64,000 bases of DNA from positions 16,670 to 80,669 of the forward strand of contig NZ_BSRQ01000031.1 in assembly GCF_030268685.1 (NCBI RefSeq), read 5' to 3'. The stretch is from Microtetraspora sp. NBRC 13810. GTDB taxonomy: Bacteria; Actinomycetota; Actinomycetes; Streptosporangiales; Streptosporangiaceae. Positions within the stretch are counted from its first letter, which is position 1. Each line of letters begins with the position of its first letter. The notes beneath the pieces are model-generated. The model was not told the DNA's origin, ran no database searches, and was given only the letters and a program-made list of their open reading frames with translations. Below, piece by piece: positions 17,165 to 25,180 of the stretch. The translations under genes and the position numbers were made by a program.

Positions 17165-17524
17165 TCAGACCGGACTCCACACCTTGAACACGGGACCCGC
17201 CAGCCGATAGGCCTTCTTCGCCTTCTTCAGACCTTTGTCGATGTCCCCTTCGGCCATCAGCTGGAGGGCCTCCTTCGCGGAGAGGACCGCGGCCGCCCCC
17301 GCGGAGGCCGAGCCGATGATGATCAGCATTTGCGCCGTCGCGGCTATCGCCGTCGTCACACCGTAGGACTGGGCGGTCATCGCGGCGCTCTTGGCCAGGA
17401 CCAGCAGGCCGTGCCCGTGGGAGGTGACCGCCAGGCCCTTGACTATGAGCGCGAGCTTGGCCAGCGCGGCCTTGCCCAGGACCAGCTTGAACAGTGCGAG
17501 CAGGGAAAGAGTGATCGGTTCCAT
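17165..17524 (-). CDS. Small hydrophobic protein of unknown function
   Basis: A 119-residue protein made largely of Ala/Leu-rich helices, with two or three stretches hydrophobic enough to span a membrane (about 5-35 and 60-85), then a charged helix (EGDIDKGLKKAKKAYRLAG). I do not recognise a family. It precedes the amidase gene on the same strand but a hairpin lies between them. A holin-like or membrane-associated partner for the amidase is possible; this is inference only. Confidence 0.6.
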   Translation of the reverse strand: MEPITLSLLALFKLVLGKAALAKLALIVKGLAVTSHGHGLLVLAKSAAMTAQSYGVTTAIAATAQMLIIIGSASAGAAAVLSAKEALQLMAEGDIDKGLKKAKKAYRLAGPVFKVWSPV

Positions 17525-17612
17525 CGGTTCTCCGATCCGCGTCTACGTCCTTCGTCGCCCACAGCCTGCCGCCCACTCCTTGCGGTGAGCTTGCCGGCAC
17601 GGTTCGTGATGA

Positions 17613-18899
17613 TCAGCGGTTCCGGGAGGCGGGACGGTCGACGACGACCCGGCCGAGGCTGAGGCCGCCGGCGATCGCCAGGCCGATGGTGGCCGCCTGG
17701 CCGATGGCGAGGAATCCGGCGCCGGCCTGGCCGTGGCTGAGGTCGAGCAGGCCCTGGTAGATGGTGTAGCCGGGGGCGAGCGGGGCGATGCCGGCGACCG
17801 TGTGCGGGAGCGCGGGGCCGTCGGTGCGCCGGGCGTAGGCGTGGCCGCCGAGCCCGATGAGGATCGCGGCGACCGCGGCGGCCAGCGCGGGCGGCAGGTC
17901 GTACTCCTGCCAGAGGACCAGGTAGACCGTCCAGCCGCCGCCGCCCGCGAGGCCGGCGGTGAGCATGGTCCACCTGGCCGCCTGGACGCTGAAGGCGAAG
18001 CAGACGCAGACCATCATCGCGGCGGGGACCTGCACGGGGAGCCCGGCCCAGCCGTCCGGGGTGAACGCGCCCGGCTGGACCGGCGGGACCCGCAGGTCGG
18101 CGCGCGCGGCGGCGTAGAGGACCGCGCCCACTCCGGCCACGATCGCGGCGACGACCACCGCGACCTCCATGGCCCGTGCGGCGGCGGTGACCAGGTAGCC
18201 GGCGATGGCGTCCTGCACGGCGCCGACGAACGCCAGCCCCGGCAGCAGCACCGCGATCCCGCCCGCGACGATGAGCGGGGCCTGGTTCGTCGCGCCGGTC
18301 AGGAAGAGCCCGGTGGCGACGGCGGTGGCCACCGCTCCGCCCAGTACCGCCTGGTGGAACGCCGGTACGCCGCGGCGTGCCAGCCGGCGGCCGGCCAGGT
18401 CGATGAAGGCGGTCACGGCCGCGGCGGCGGCGAAGACGACGAGCCCGCCGCCCAGCATCACGGTGAAGAAGCCGCCCAGGAACGCCCAGGACAGGGTGAC
18501 CTGCCAGGCGGGGTGGGCCGGCCGGGCGGTCTCGATCTCGGTCAGCCGGGACGCCGCCGCGGCGAGGTCGAGCCGGTTCTCCCCGATCCGGTCGGCGAGG
18601 CGGTGCACGGCCTCGATCCGCCCGTAGCCGGGGGCGGCCGACCGCACGATGCGGACCTCGGTCAGCGGCGCCGCCCGGGGCCCGCTCCGGTAGGACAGGG
18701 TGAGGGAGCCCGACGTGACGTCCACCGCGCAGTCCCGCAGCCCGAAGGCCGCCGCCACGCCGGTGACCGTCGTCACCACGTCGGCCGCGGGCGCCCCGCT
18801 GCGCAGCAGCAGCTCGCCCATCCGCGACGCGAGCAGCATGATCTCGCAGGCGTCCTCGTCCGTCGGCGCCGCCGTGTCACGGGACTCGCCGACGGTCAT
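17613..18899 (-). CDS. Threonine/serine exporter, ThrE family
   Basis: A 428-residue membrane protein combining the cytosolic N-terminal half of the ThrE_1 domain (RMGELLLRSGAPAADV, then DVTSGSLTLSYRSG) with about ten membrane helices, the last group matching ThrE_2. In Corynebacterium ThrE exports threonine and serine using the proton gradient. Residues 1-130 are soluble. The ATG at 18899 follows a G-rich stretch; the longer frame upstream lacks another good start. A monocistronic unit. Confidence 0.92.
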   Translation of the reverse strand: MTVGESRDTAAPTDEDACEIMLLASRMGELLLRSGAPAADVVTTVTGVAAAFGLRDCAVDVTSGSLTLSYRSGPRAAPLTEVRIVRSAAPGYGRIEAVHRLADRIGENRLDLAAAASRLTEIETARPAHPAWQVTLSWAFLGGFFTVMLGGGLVVFAAAAAVTAFIDLAGRRLARRGVPAFHQAVLGGAVATAVATGLFLTGATNQAPLIVAGGIAVLLPGLAFVGAVQDAIAGYLVTAAARAMEVAVVVAAIVAGVGAVLYAAARADLRVPPVQPGAFTPDGWAGLPVQVPAAMMVCVCFAFSVQAARWTMLTAGLAGGGGWTVYLVLWQEYDLPPALAAAVAAILIGLGGHAYARRTDGPALPHTVAGIAPLAPGYTIYQGLLDLSHGQAGAGFLAIGQAATIGLAIAGGLSLGRVVVDRPASRNR

Positions 18900-19022
18900 C
18901 GCCCCGTCCCCGGATAGCTCATCATCACCCTGCTCGCTCCACCCCAAACCCGCACTAAAGGTACATAGGACTCCACGTGTCGAGACAACCCGTCGCGCAC
19001 CACCTGTAAGAAAAGCCGCGAA

Positions 19023-19748
19023 ATGCTCACTTCCCTGGTGATGACACCCCTCGAAATCGCCGAGTCGGTGACGGAGAAGGCGGCCGTACAAACCCCCGAC
19101 ACGGCCGGCCGGTACTGGCACACCCGAGGCGTCAACTCGGGCGCCCTGCTGCGCGGCGACCGGCCGACCCGCGGCGCCTGCCGGGACGAGACCTGGGTGG
19201 CGAGATCCCCGGCGGACCCGAGCTGGTGGATCGTGCACTCCTGGACCCGCCTGGACGCCGCCGAGGGCGGGGAACCACCCGGGCCGGGCGCGTCCAGCAC
19301 GGACCAGGCGCACTACGCCTGCGCCCGCGGCAACCGGGCGATCACCTCCCCGGAGGGCGAGACCCCCTACGCGCAACGGCTGAACAGCTTCGCCGAGCCC
19401 GGGTCGAGCTGGCCCGACGTCAACGGCAGGGCGGTCTCCGTCGCCGAGATCGAACGCCTGCCCACCGATCCCGGGGCGTTGCGGGAGGTCCTGGTCAGGT
19501 GGCAGGGGCCCGGTGAGACCGACGACCGGCTGCGGGACCAGATCGTCTTCGACCAGGCGGCCGAGCTGCTGCTCGAACTGCCCACCCCGGCCGGGGTCAG
19601 GGCCTCGCTGTTCCGCCTGATGGCCGACCTGCCCGAGGTCCGCTCCCTCGGCGACGTACGAGACCCGCTGGGCCGGGCCGCCGTCCTGGAGTCCGGCTGG
19701 ACCGACGCCGCACCTGACCTGCCGCCGGGCGTCAGCGGTAAGAAGTGA
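19023..19748 (+). CDS. Shortened CU044_5270-family protein
   Basis: A 241-residue protein similar to the middle of the full-length CU044_5270-family protein at 31497-32654. Shared marks are the RYWHT/DYWHT segment and [22 protein letters not shown] versus RAALYRMVADLPGTRALGQVRD. It lacks the N-terminal membrane anchor and the final 80-90 residues, and its end overlaps the epoxide hydrolase gene on the other strand. No sigma gene is adjacent, unlike the intact copy. It may be a decaying paralogue, though the frame is still open. Confidence 0.6.
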   Translation: MLTSLVMTPLEIAESVTEKAAVQTPDTAGRYWHTRGVNSGALLRGDRPTRGACRDETWVARSPADPSWWIVHSWTRLDAAEGGEPPGPGASSTDQAHYACARGNRAITSPEGETPYAQRLNSFAEPGSSWPDVNGRAVSVAEIERLPTDPGALREVLVRWQGPGETDDRLRDQIVFDQAAELLLELPTPAGVRASLFRLMADLPEVRSLGDVRDPLGRAAVLESGWTDAAPDLPPGVSGKK

Positions 19749-20850
19749 AGAACTCCCGGATGTCGGCGATCAGCAGGTCGGGGGCCTCCATCGCGGCGAA
19801 GTGGCCGCCACGGTCGAAGTCGGACCAGCGCACAACGTTGTTGATCTTCTCCTCGTCCCGGCGGAGCGCGATGTCCTGGACGGTGAACTGCGCCACGGCC
19901 AGCGGCACCGGCGAGTACCGCTGCTCGCCCCACGCCTGGGCGTCCTCGTAGTAGAGCCCGGCCGAGGAGCCCGCCGTGCGGGTCAGCCAGTAGATCGAGA
20001 CGTCGGTGAGCAGCAGATCCCGGTCGACGGCCTCGTCGGGGAGTTCCTTCGCCAGGTCGGTCATGTCCCTGATCTTGTCGAGGATCCAGGCGAGCTGGCC
20101 GACCGGCGAATCGGTCAGGCCGTAGGCGAGGGTCTGCGGCCTGGTCGACTGGATGGCGATGTACCCGCCGGCCTCGCCCATGAACTCCGCCATCCGGCGC
20201 ACCCTGGCGCGTTCCCGCTCGGTCAGCGTGGGGTCGTCCTCCTGGGCGCTCGGATAGGTGGTGCCGCCGTTGACGTGCACGGCGACGACGTTGTCCGGAG
20301 CGATGACTCCCAGCTCGCGGGAGACGCCGCCGCCGAAGTCGCCGCCCTGCGCGCCGTACCTGTCGTAGCCCAGCCGGCGCATCAGCTCCGCCCACGCGGC
20401 GGCGACGCGGGCCGACGTCCAGCCGGGCTCGGTGACCGGGCCGGAGAAGCCGAAGCCGGGGAGCGACGGGATGACCAGGTGGAAGTCCCGGGAGAGCGGC
20501 TCGATCAGGTCGGCGAACTCCACGAACGAGCCCGGCCAGCCGTGCGTGAGGATCAGCGGCAGGGCGCCGGGGTCGGCGGAGCGTACGTGCAGGAAGTGGA
20601 TGTCCTGCCCGTCGATCTCGGTGGTGAACTGCGGGTGGGCGTTCAGCCTGGCCTCCCAGGCCCGCCAGTCGTAGTGGTCGGCCCAGTAGGCCGCCAGTTC
20701 CCGCAGGTAGGAGACCGGGACGCCCCGCCGCCAGCCCTGCCCGGCCACCTCGGCGGGCCAGCGGGTACGGCCGAGCCGGTCGCGGAGGTCGTCCAGGTCG
20801 GCCTGCGGGATGTCTATGTGGAAGGGACGGATCTCGATGTCGTTCGTCAC
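19732..20850 (-). CDS. Epoxide hydrolase
   Basis: A 372-residue alpha/beta hydrolase with the N-terminal EHN domain (residues 1-110, starting [11 protein letters not shown]). The oxyanion motif HGWPGS is near residue 118, the nucleophile Asp is in GGDFGGG, and the catalytic His is in [11 protein letters not shown]. It opens epoxides to vicinal diols by way of an ester intermediate. Start: GTG at 20850, with no clear ribosome site, so a leaderless transcript is possible. It is divergent from a WYL regulator 42 bases away, a likely controller. Confidence 0.93.
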   Translation of the reverse strand: MTNDIEIRPFHIDIPQADLDDLRDRLGRTRWPAEVAGQGWRRGVPVSYLRELAAYWADHYDWRAWEARLNAHPQFTTEIDGQDIHFLHVRSADPGALPLILTHGWPGSFVEFADLIEPLSRDFHLVIPSLPGFGFSGPVTEPGWTSARVAAAWAELMRRLGYDRYGAQGGDFGGGVSRELGVIAPDNVVAVHVNGGTTYPSAQEDDPTLTERERARVRRMAEFMGEAGGYIAIQSTRPQTLAYGLTDSPVGQLAWILDKIRDMTDLAKELPDEAVDRDLLLTDVSIYWLTRTAGSSAGLYYEDAQAWGEQRYSPVPLAVAQFTVQDIALRRDEEKINNVVRWSDFDRGGHFAAMEAPDLLIADIREFFTSYR

Positions 20851-20892
20851 GGGCTCGACGCTAGGAGCGGGTGAGGACGGATCCGGTCCTAG

Positions 20893-21873
20893 GTGCGCGG
20901 CAGGATGGGAGCCGTGGTGGAGACTTCGGCCCGGCTGCTCAGACTGCTCTCGTTGCTTCAGGTCCGCCGGGACTGGCCGGGGGCGGAACTGGCCGCGCGG
21001 CTGGGCGTGACCCCGCGCACCATCCGCCGCGACGTGGAACGGCTGCGCGGGCTGGGCTATCCGGTGCACGCCAGCGCGGGGGTGACCGGCTACCGGCTCG
21101 GCGCCGGGTCGGAGCTGCCGCCGCTGCTGCTCGACGACGAGGAGGCGGTGGCGGTCGCCGTGGGGCTGCGCACCGCCGCCGGCGGCACCGTGACCGGCAT
21201 CGCGGAGAGTTCGGTGCGGGCGCTGGCCAAGCTGGAGCGGGTGCTGCCGGCCCGGCTGCGGCACCGGGTCCGCGCGCTGGGCTCGATGACCGTCCCGCTG
21301 CCCGCCGCCGGGCCCGCCGTACCGCCGGAGACGCTCACCGCGATCGCCGGCGCGTGCCGCGACCACGAGAGCCTGCGCTTCGACTACCGCGCGCACGACG
21401 GCGGCCGGAGCACCCGCCTGGTCGAGCCGTACCGCCTGGTGGCCACCGGGCGGCGCTGGTACCTCGTCGCCTACGACCCCGCGAAGCCCGGCTGGCGCAC
21501 CTTCCGTCTCGACCGGCTGAGCCTGCGGACGCCGAACGGCCCGCGCTTCACCCCGCGCGAGCCGCCCGGCCCGGACCTCGCCGCCTACGTCTCACGCGGC
21601 CTGTCCGGCGCCCCCTACCGCTACCGGGGCCGGTTCACCGTGCACGCGCCCGCCGCCGAGGTCGCCGAGCGCATGCCCGCGACGGTGGCCGTGGTCGAAC
21701 CCCTCGGCGCGGGGACGTGCGCGCTGACCGCCGGCTCCGACTCACTCGACGAACTGGCCCTGTGGGTGGCCCTGCTCGGCGTCCGCTTCGAGGCGCACGA
21801 ACCGCCCGAACTCGTCGCCCACCTGCGTGCGCTCGCCGGGCGCCTCACGGCCGCGGCGGACGCCGGCTCCTAG
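20893..21873 (+). CDS. WYL-domain transcriptional regulator
   Basis: A 326-residue regulator with an N-terminal helix-turn-helix ([20 protein letters not shown], then [13 protein letters not shown]), a WYL domain near 150-225 ([21 protein letters not shown]) and a WCX-like C-terminal domain. WYL domains bind nucleic acid or small ligands and switch DNA binding. The annotated start is GTG 20893; ATG 20905 is equally good. Divergent from the epoxide hydrolase. Confidence 0.9.
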   Translation: MRGRMGAVVETSARLLRLLSLLQVRRDWPGAELAARLGVTPRTIRRDVERLRGLGYPVHASAGVTGYRLGAGSELPPLLLDDEEAVAVAVGLRTAAGGTVTGIAESSVRALAKLERVLPARLRHRVRALGSMTVPLPAAGPAVPPETLTAIAGACRDHESLRFDYRAHDGGRSTRLVEPYRLVATGRRWYLVAYDPAKPGWRTFRLDRLSLRTPNGPRFTPREPPGPDLAAYVSRGLSGAPYRYRGRFTVHAPAAEVAERMPATVAVVEPLGAGTCALTAGSDSLDELALWVALLGVRFEAHEPPELVAHLRALAGRLTAAADAGS

Positions 21874-21879
21874 CGGCGG

Positions 21880-22674
21880 TCAGAACCCGGGGAAGACCCG
21901 GCGCAGGTCGTCCAGGGTGAGGCCGTCCCCGGTGAGCTCCACCTCGGCCGGGGTGTGCTCGGCGGCGTGCCGGCCGGAGACCAGACGCAGCCACCACTCG
22001 GCCGGAGCGGTGAGCACGGCGTCCGGCTCGGCCGGCACCGCTGTTATGGCCACCTTGTCGCGGATATCCAGCCCGAAGGACCGCTCGGGGGACGTGACGT
22101 GCACGGCGACGGCCGCCTGCCGCCCGCCGAGCCCCTCCGGTTTGCCGAGGAAGCCGACGAAGGCGTCGCCCTGGGTGAGCAGCAGCCTGACGGCCTCCGG
22201 GTCCAGTCGCGCCGCCGGGTCGAAAGCGATCTTGACGTCCCAGGTGTGCTGGGCGAACTCGCTGAGCCGCATACCGCCCAGGGTGGCCACGTCCACCGGC
22301 GCGGACGGGAACCACAGCTCGATCCGGAGGTCCTCCCTCGCCCCCCGGTCCAGCTCCTCGAAACGGCGCAACAGGGCGTCGTTGACGGTGACGAAGTCGT
22401 CGGCCCGCTGGGTGCGGGACATCCCGTCCCAGCGCGCCCACACCTCCCGGATGTACTCCCCGGCGGGGGCGCCGGTGCCGTTGACCGCCCCGTCGAGCGC
22501 GGCCGAGGCGATTTCGGCGCCGCTGCCCAGGTGGCTCAGCACCTGGGACACGTCCCACTCCGAGGCCCCTGACCTGCGGGCGAGGTCGCCGGTGGTGAAG
22601 CCGCCCACCAGCTCGGCCAGCTCGTCGAACCCTGAGCGCAGCACCTTGATGGTCTGGTCCGCTCGGTCGGTCAT
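21880..22674 (-). CDS. Maleylpyruvate isomerase-family, mycothiol-dependent enzyme
   Basis: A 264-residue DinB-like four-helix protein of the mycothiol-dependent maleylpyruvate isomerase family. The conserved metal-site region WDVSQVLSHLGSGAEI is near residue 40 and a second His in FAQHTWDVKIA near 150. A C-terminal SCP2-like domain follows (AEWWLRLVSGRH). Members use mycothiol as a thiol cofactor in isomerisation or detoxification. The ATG at 22674 with AGGAGA upstream is preferred over a longer frame to 22797. Confidence 0.88.
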   Translation of the reverse strand: MTDRADQTIKVLRSGFDELAELVGGFTTGDLARRSGASEWDVSQVLSHLGSGAEIASAALDGAVNGTGAPAGEYIREVWARWDGMSRTQRADDFVTVNDALLRRFEELDRGAREDLRIELWFPSAPVDVATLGGMRLSEFAQHTWDVKIAFDPAARLDPEAVRLLLTQGDAFVGFLGKPEGLGGRQAAVAVHVTSPERSFGLDIRDKVAITAVPAEPDAVLTAPAEWWLRLVSGRHAAEHTPAEVELTGDGLTLDDLRRVFPGF

Positions 22675-22829
22675 CGTATCTCCTGTCCACCCGACGGCCC
22701 GGTTGCCGGCCGTCGCGCCCTGTAACTCATGGGTGATGTCTGCCATGTCGATGGATATCACCGGACAGGCCATACCAGCGAAGGTGATGTGGGTCACATC
22801 GGGTCGTACCGCGTCACAACCGGCCGGGC

Positions 22830-23762
22830 CTACGACCGGCGCGCTCCGGTGGCGAGGCCGAGCAGGAGGCCGTCGGCGAGGACCGCGGGGCTGGAGGTCA
22901 GGAACAGCGGGCAGCCGTCGTCCGGCGCGACGACCCGGTGCAGTTCGCCGCCGAAGGGGTCGAGCACCGCGCCGAGCACGTCACCGGCCCGCACCCGGTC
23001 GCCGGGGGACACGGCGGGCTGCCACCAGCCCCGGACCGGGGTGCGTAGCCACACCCACCCGCTGTACTCGGTCACCGGCGGGACGGGTCCGGCGTCCCGC
23101 GCCGGCAGCATGCCCAGGTGGGCGCACACGTTGCCGAGGCCGCGCAGATGACCGGCGACCGACTCCTCGTCACACAGGCCGTTGGCGCCGATCTCCGCGA
23201 TGATCGCCGGAATCCCGGCGTCCGCGGCGGCCGTGCTGGTGCTGCCGCCCACCGTGCGCGACGCGCGGCTCTGCCGTACCACGTGCGGGTTCCCGTAGCA
23301 GTGCGCGAGGGCCCGCGCCCGTTCCTCGACCGGGGACTCCTCGTACAGGCTGAACGGGGCCAGCGACTCGGGGATGTCGCCGGCGTGCAGGTCGAGCAGG
23401 TAGTCGCTCGGCGCGATGAGGTTCGCGAAGATCCCGTGGGCGAGCGCCTCGGTGTAGGAGCCTTCCGGGTCGCCGGGGAAGCACCGGTTGAGGTTCCTGC
23501 CGTCCGCGGGGACCACGAAGGCGGTGCGGCTCCAGAACGCGGGCTGGTTGAGGATGGGGACCGCGGTGACGGTGCCGTTGAGCCGCTCGGGATCCAGCAG
23601 GCCGATCCACCGCATGATCGCCGCCATCCCGGTGTACTCGGCGCCGTGCACCCCGGCGACGACCGTGAGATGAGGACCGTCGCCGCGCCCCTCGATCCTG
23701 GCGTACGGGATCTCGACCGGGTCGCCGGGCAGTTCGTCGAGGATAAGGGTCTTCCTGTCCAT
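22830..23762 (-). CDS. Succinylglutamate desuccinylase/aspartoacylase-family zinc hydrolase
   Basis: A 310-residue M14-like zinc deacylase. The zinc motif HGAEYTG (His and Glu) is near residue 40, an Arg-containing GRNLNRCFPG near 88, and the third ligand in DLHAGD near 123. The C terminus is a beta-rich domain (SPGDRVRAGDVLGAVLDPFG) seen in this subfamily. It should remove an acyl group from an N-acyl amino acid or amide. Start: ATG 23762. It stands alone. Confidence 0.9.
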   Translation of the reverse strand: MDRKTLILDELPGDPVEIPYARIEGRGDGPHLTVVAGVHGAEYTGMAAIMRWIGLLDPERLNGTVTAVPILNQPAFWSRTAFVVPADGRNLNRCFPGDPEGSYTEALAHGIFANLIAPSDYLLDLHAGDIPESLAPFSLYEESPVEERARALAHCYGNPHVVRQSRASRTVGGSTSTAAADAGIPAIIAEIGANGLCDEESVAGHLRGLGNVCAHLGMLPARDAGPVPPVTEYSGWVWLRTPVRGWWQPAVSPGDRVRAGDVLGAVLDPFGGELHRVVAPDDGCPLFLTSSPAVLADGLLLGLATGARRS

Positions 23763-23830
23763 GTCATGGCCCCTTCCCGGGTTGCGTGCAGCAGGGCCGG
23801 ACCCCGGCCACCCGGCCGAGGATAGTCCGC

Positions 23831-24013
23831 CGTCCGCCCGGCCCACCCGGCGCCCTTTCACCGGGCCGGCACGGCATCCGGCCTGGTGGGAGCAGGAGCG
23901 TCACCGCCGCGATCAGGCCGCCGATGGCGACGAACGTCCGGCGCAGGTTCACGGCGACGGCCCTGCCGGTCAGGAAGTTGCCGGCGACCCCGGCGGCGCC
24001 GTAGGCGAGGAGG
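23831..24013 (-). pseudogene. MFS transporter C-terminal fragment
   Basis: Read on the minus strand this gives AVLLAYGAAGVAGNFLTG, then RRTFVAIGGLIAAVTLLLP, which matches the last two membrane helices of DHA-type major facilitator transporters. Nothing upstream supplies the rest; the next gene on that side is the SUMF1-like gene. It is a relic. Confidence 0.55.
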
Positions 24014-24073
24014 ACGGCGCTCGGCCTCGGACGGGGTCGCGGCCGGAGTGCGAGACACCCCGGCCCCGCGTCC

Positions 24074-24745
24074 CTAGAGCGATCGGGCGAGCCGGAAGCC
24101 CAGGTCGTCGATCCGGAGGGTCGGGTGACTCTTCCGGCGGCACGACGCCCGGCACCCCCGGGGCAGATCGTGCGCGCCCCCGCCGCGGAACACCCGGTAG
24201 GGGCCGTAGACGCCGGGATCGTAGACGTCCCAGCACCACTCCCACACGTTGCCGATCATGTCGTGGAGGCCCCACGCGTTCGGCGCCCTGGTCCCGACGT
24301 CGTGCAGCCGGCCGCCGGAGTTGCCCCGGTACCAGGCGATCTCGTCCAGCTCCCCGTAACGGACGCCCGGCGTCCCGGCCCGGCAGGCGTACTCCCACTC
24401 GGCCTCGGAGGGCAGCCGATGACCACCGGCCGCCCAGTCGCAGACCACGTCCTGACCGTCGGGATCGTCGCCGATCGTGTAGCACGGTTCGAGCCCCGTC
24501 GCCCGCGAGAGCAGGTTGCAGAACCGGACGGCGTCCAGCCAGGAGACCTCGGTCACCGGCGTCCGCGGCCCCGCCGGGCTCGCGGGCGCCTCGCCCAGGA
24601 CGTCGCGGTACAGCTCGCGGGTCACCGGGTACCGCGCCAGCCGGAAGGCCCCGACCTCGATTCGCCACTCCGTCCTGGTGCCCTCGTCCCGCAGGACGAT
24701 CTCCCCGGCCTCGATCACGCGTTCCGGCGCCGGCTCACGACTCAT
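24074..24745 (-). CDS. SUMF1/formylglycine-generating-enzyme-fold protein
   Basis: A 223-residue FGE-sulfatase-domain protein. Typical segments are YPVTRELYRDV, PVTEVSWLDAVRFCN, GHRLPSEAEWEYACRAGT, NAWGLHDMIGNVWEWC and the final LGFRLARS. True formylglycine-generating enzymes carry a Cys pair just after a GGS motif; here the motif is GGGAH and cysteines occur only later (RGCRASC), so copper-dependent sulfatase activation is doubtful. It is also short for the family. No sulfatase gene is nearby. Confidence 0.88.
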   Translation of the reverse strand: MSREPAPERVIEAGEIVLRDEGTRTEWRIEVGAFRLARYPVTRELYRDVLGEAPASPAGPRTPVTEVSWLDAVRFCNLLSRATGLEPCYTIGDDPDGQDVVCDWAAGGHRLPSEAEWEYACRAGTPGVRYGELDEIAWYRGNSGGRLHDVGTRAPNAWGLHDMIGNVWEWCWDVYDPGVYGPYRVFRGGGAHDLPRGCRASCRRKSHPTLRIDDLGFRLARSL

Positions 24746-25120
24746 CGCGGCGTCTTCCCCGTGCCGGGAAACGTCCCCATGACGACCAGCAGCTATTTCT
24801 AGAAAGCGTTTCAGACATAGTCGTCCGCCCTTTTATGAAAAAGAAAGAAAACAGCCGACGTCACTCAGGTACGTCGAGGAGAAACCGCCGGTGAAGCGGC
24901 GTGACGATGCGTCAGACGCGACAACAGAAGAAGGCCGCCGGGTCACAGGCGAAGCGGCCCATCACGGTCGCCACCTGCCTGTTCATCATCCGGCTCCAGC
25001 CTGCTTCGTCGTCGGGCGGCGGAATATTCACACCCGGTCGTCATTTTCCGGATGACGGTAGCAGCGGATATCCGCCTCGTCAATCGAGCGTGACAACCAC
25101 AAGCCGGGCCCTCGGAAACA
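24746..25120. other. Intergenic region, no gene seen
   Basis: This 375-bp stretch is AT-rich in its first half. It contains GAAAGCGTTTC at 24802-24812, which resembles a LacI-family operator upstream of the SUMF1-like gene. I see no credible coding frame. Confidence 0.5.
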
Positions 25121-25150
25121 CGACAGCCCCCGCTTTCGCGAGGGCTGTCG
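25121..25150 (-). terminator. Hairpin terminator of the M6-like protease gene
   Basis: CGACAGCCC and GGGCTGTCG form a perfect 9-bp stem with a 12-base loop, 31 bases past the protease stop codon. Confidence 0.7.
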
Positions 25151-25180
25151 CCGTTAGTGCCGTTCCGAGTACCGGAGCCG

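Noticed and set aside
24802..24812. GAAAGCGTTTC as a LacI-family operator
   Set aside because: Short and imperfect, with no LacI-type gene in the window; kept only as a remark.
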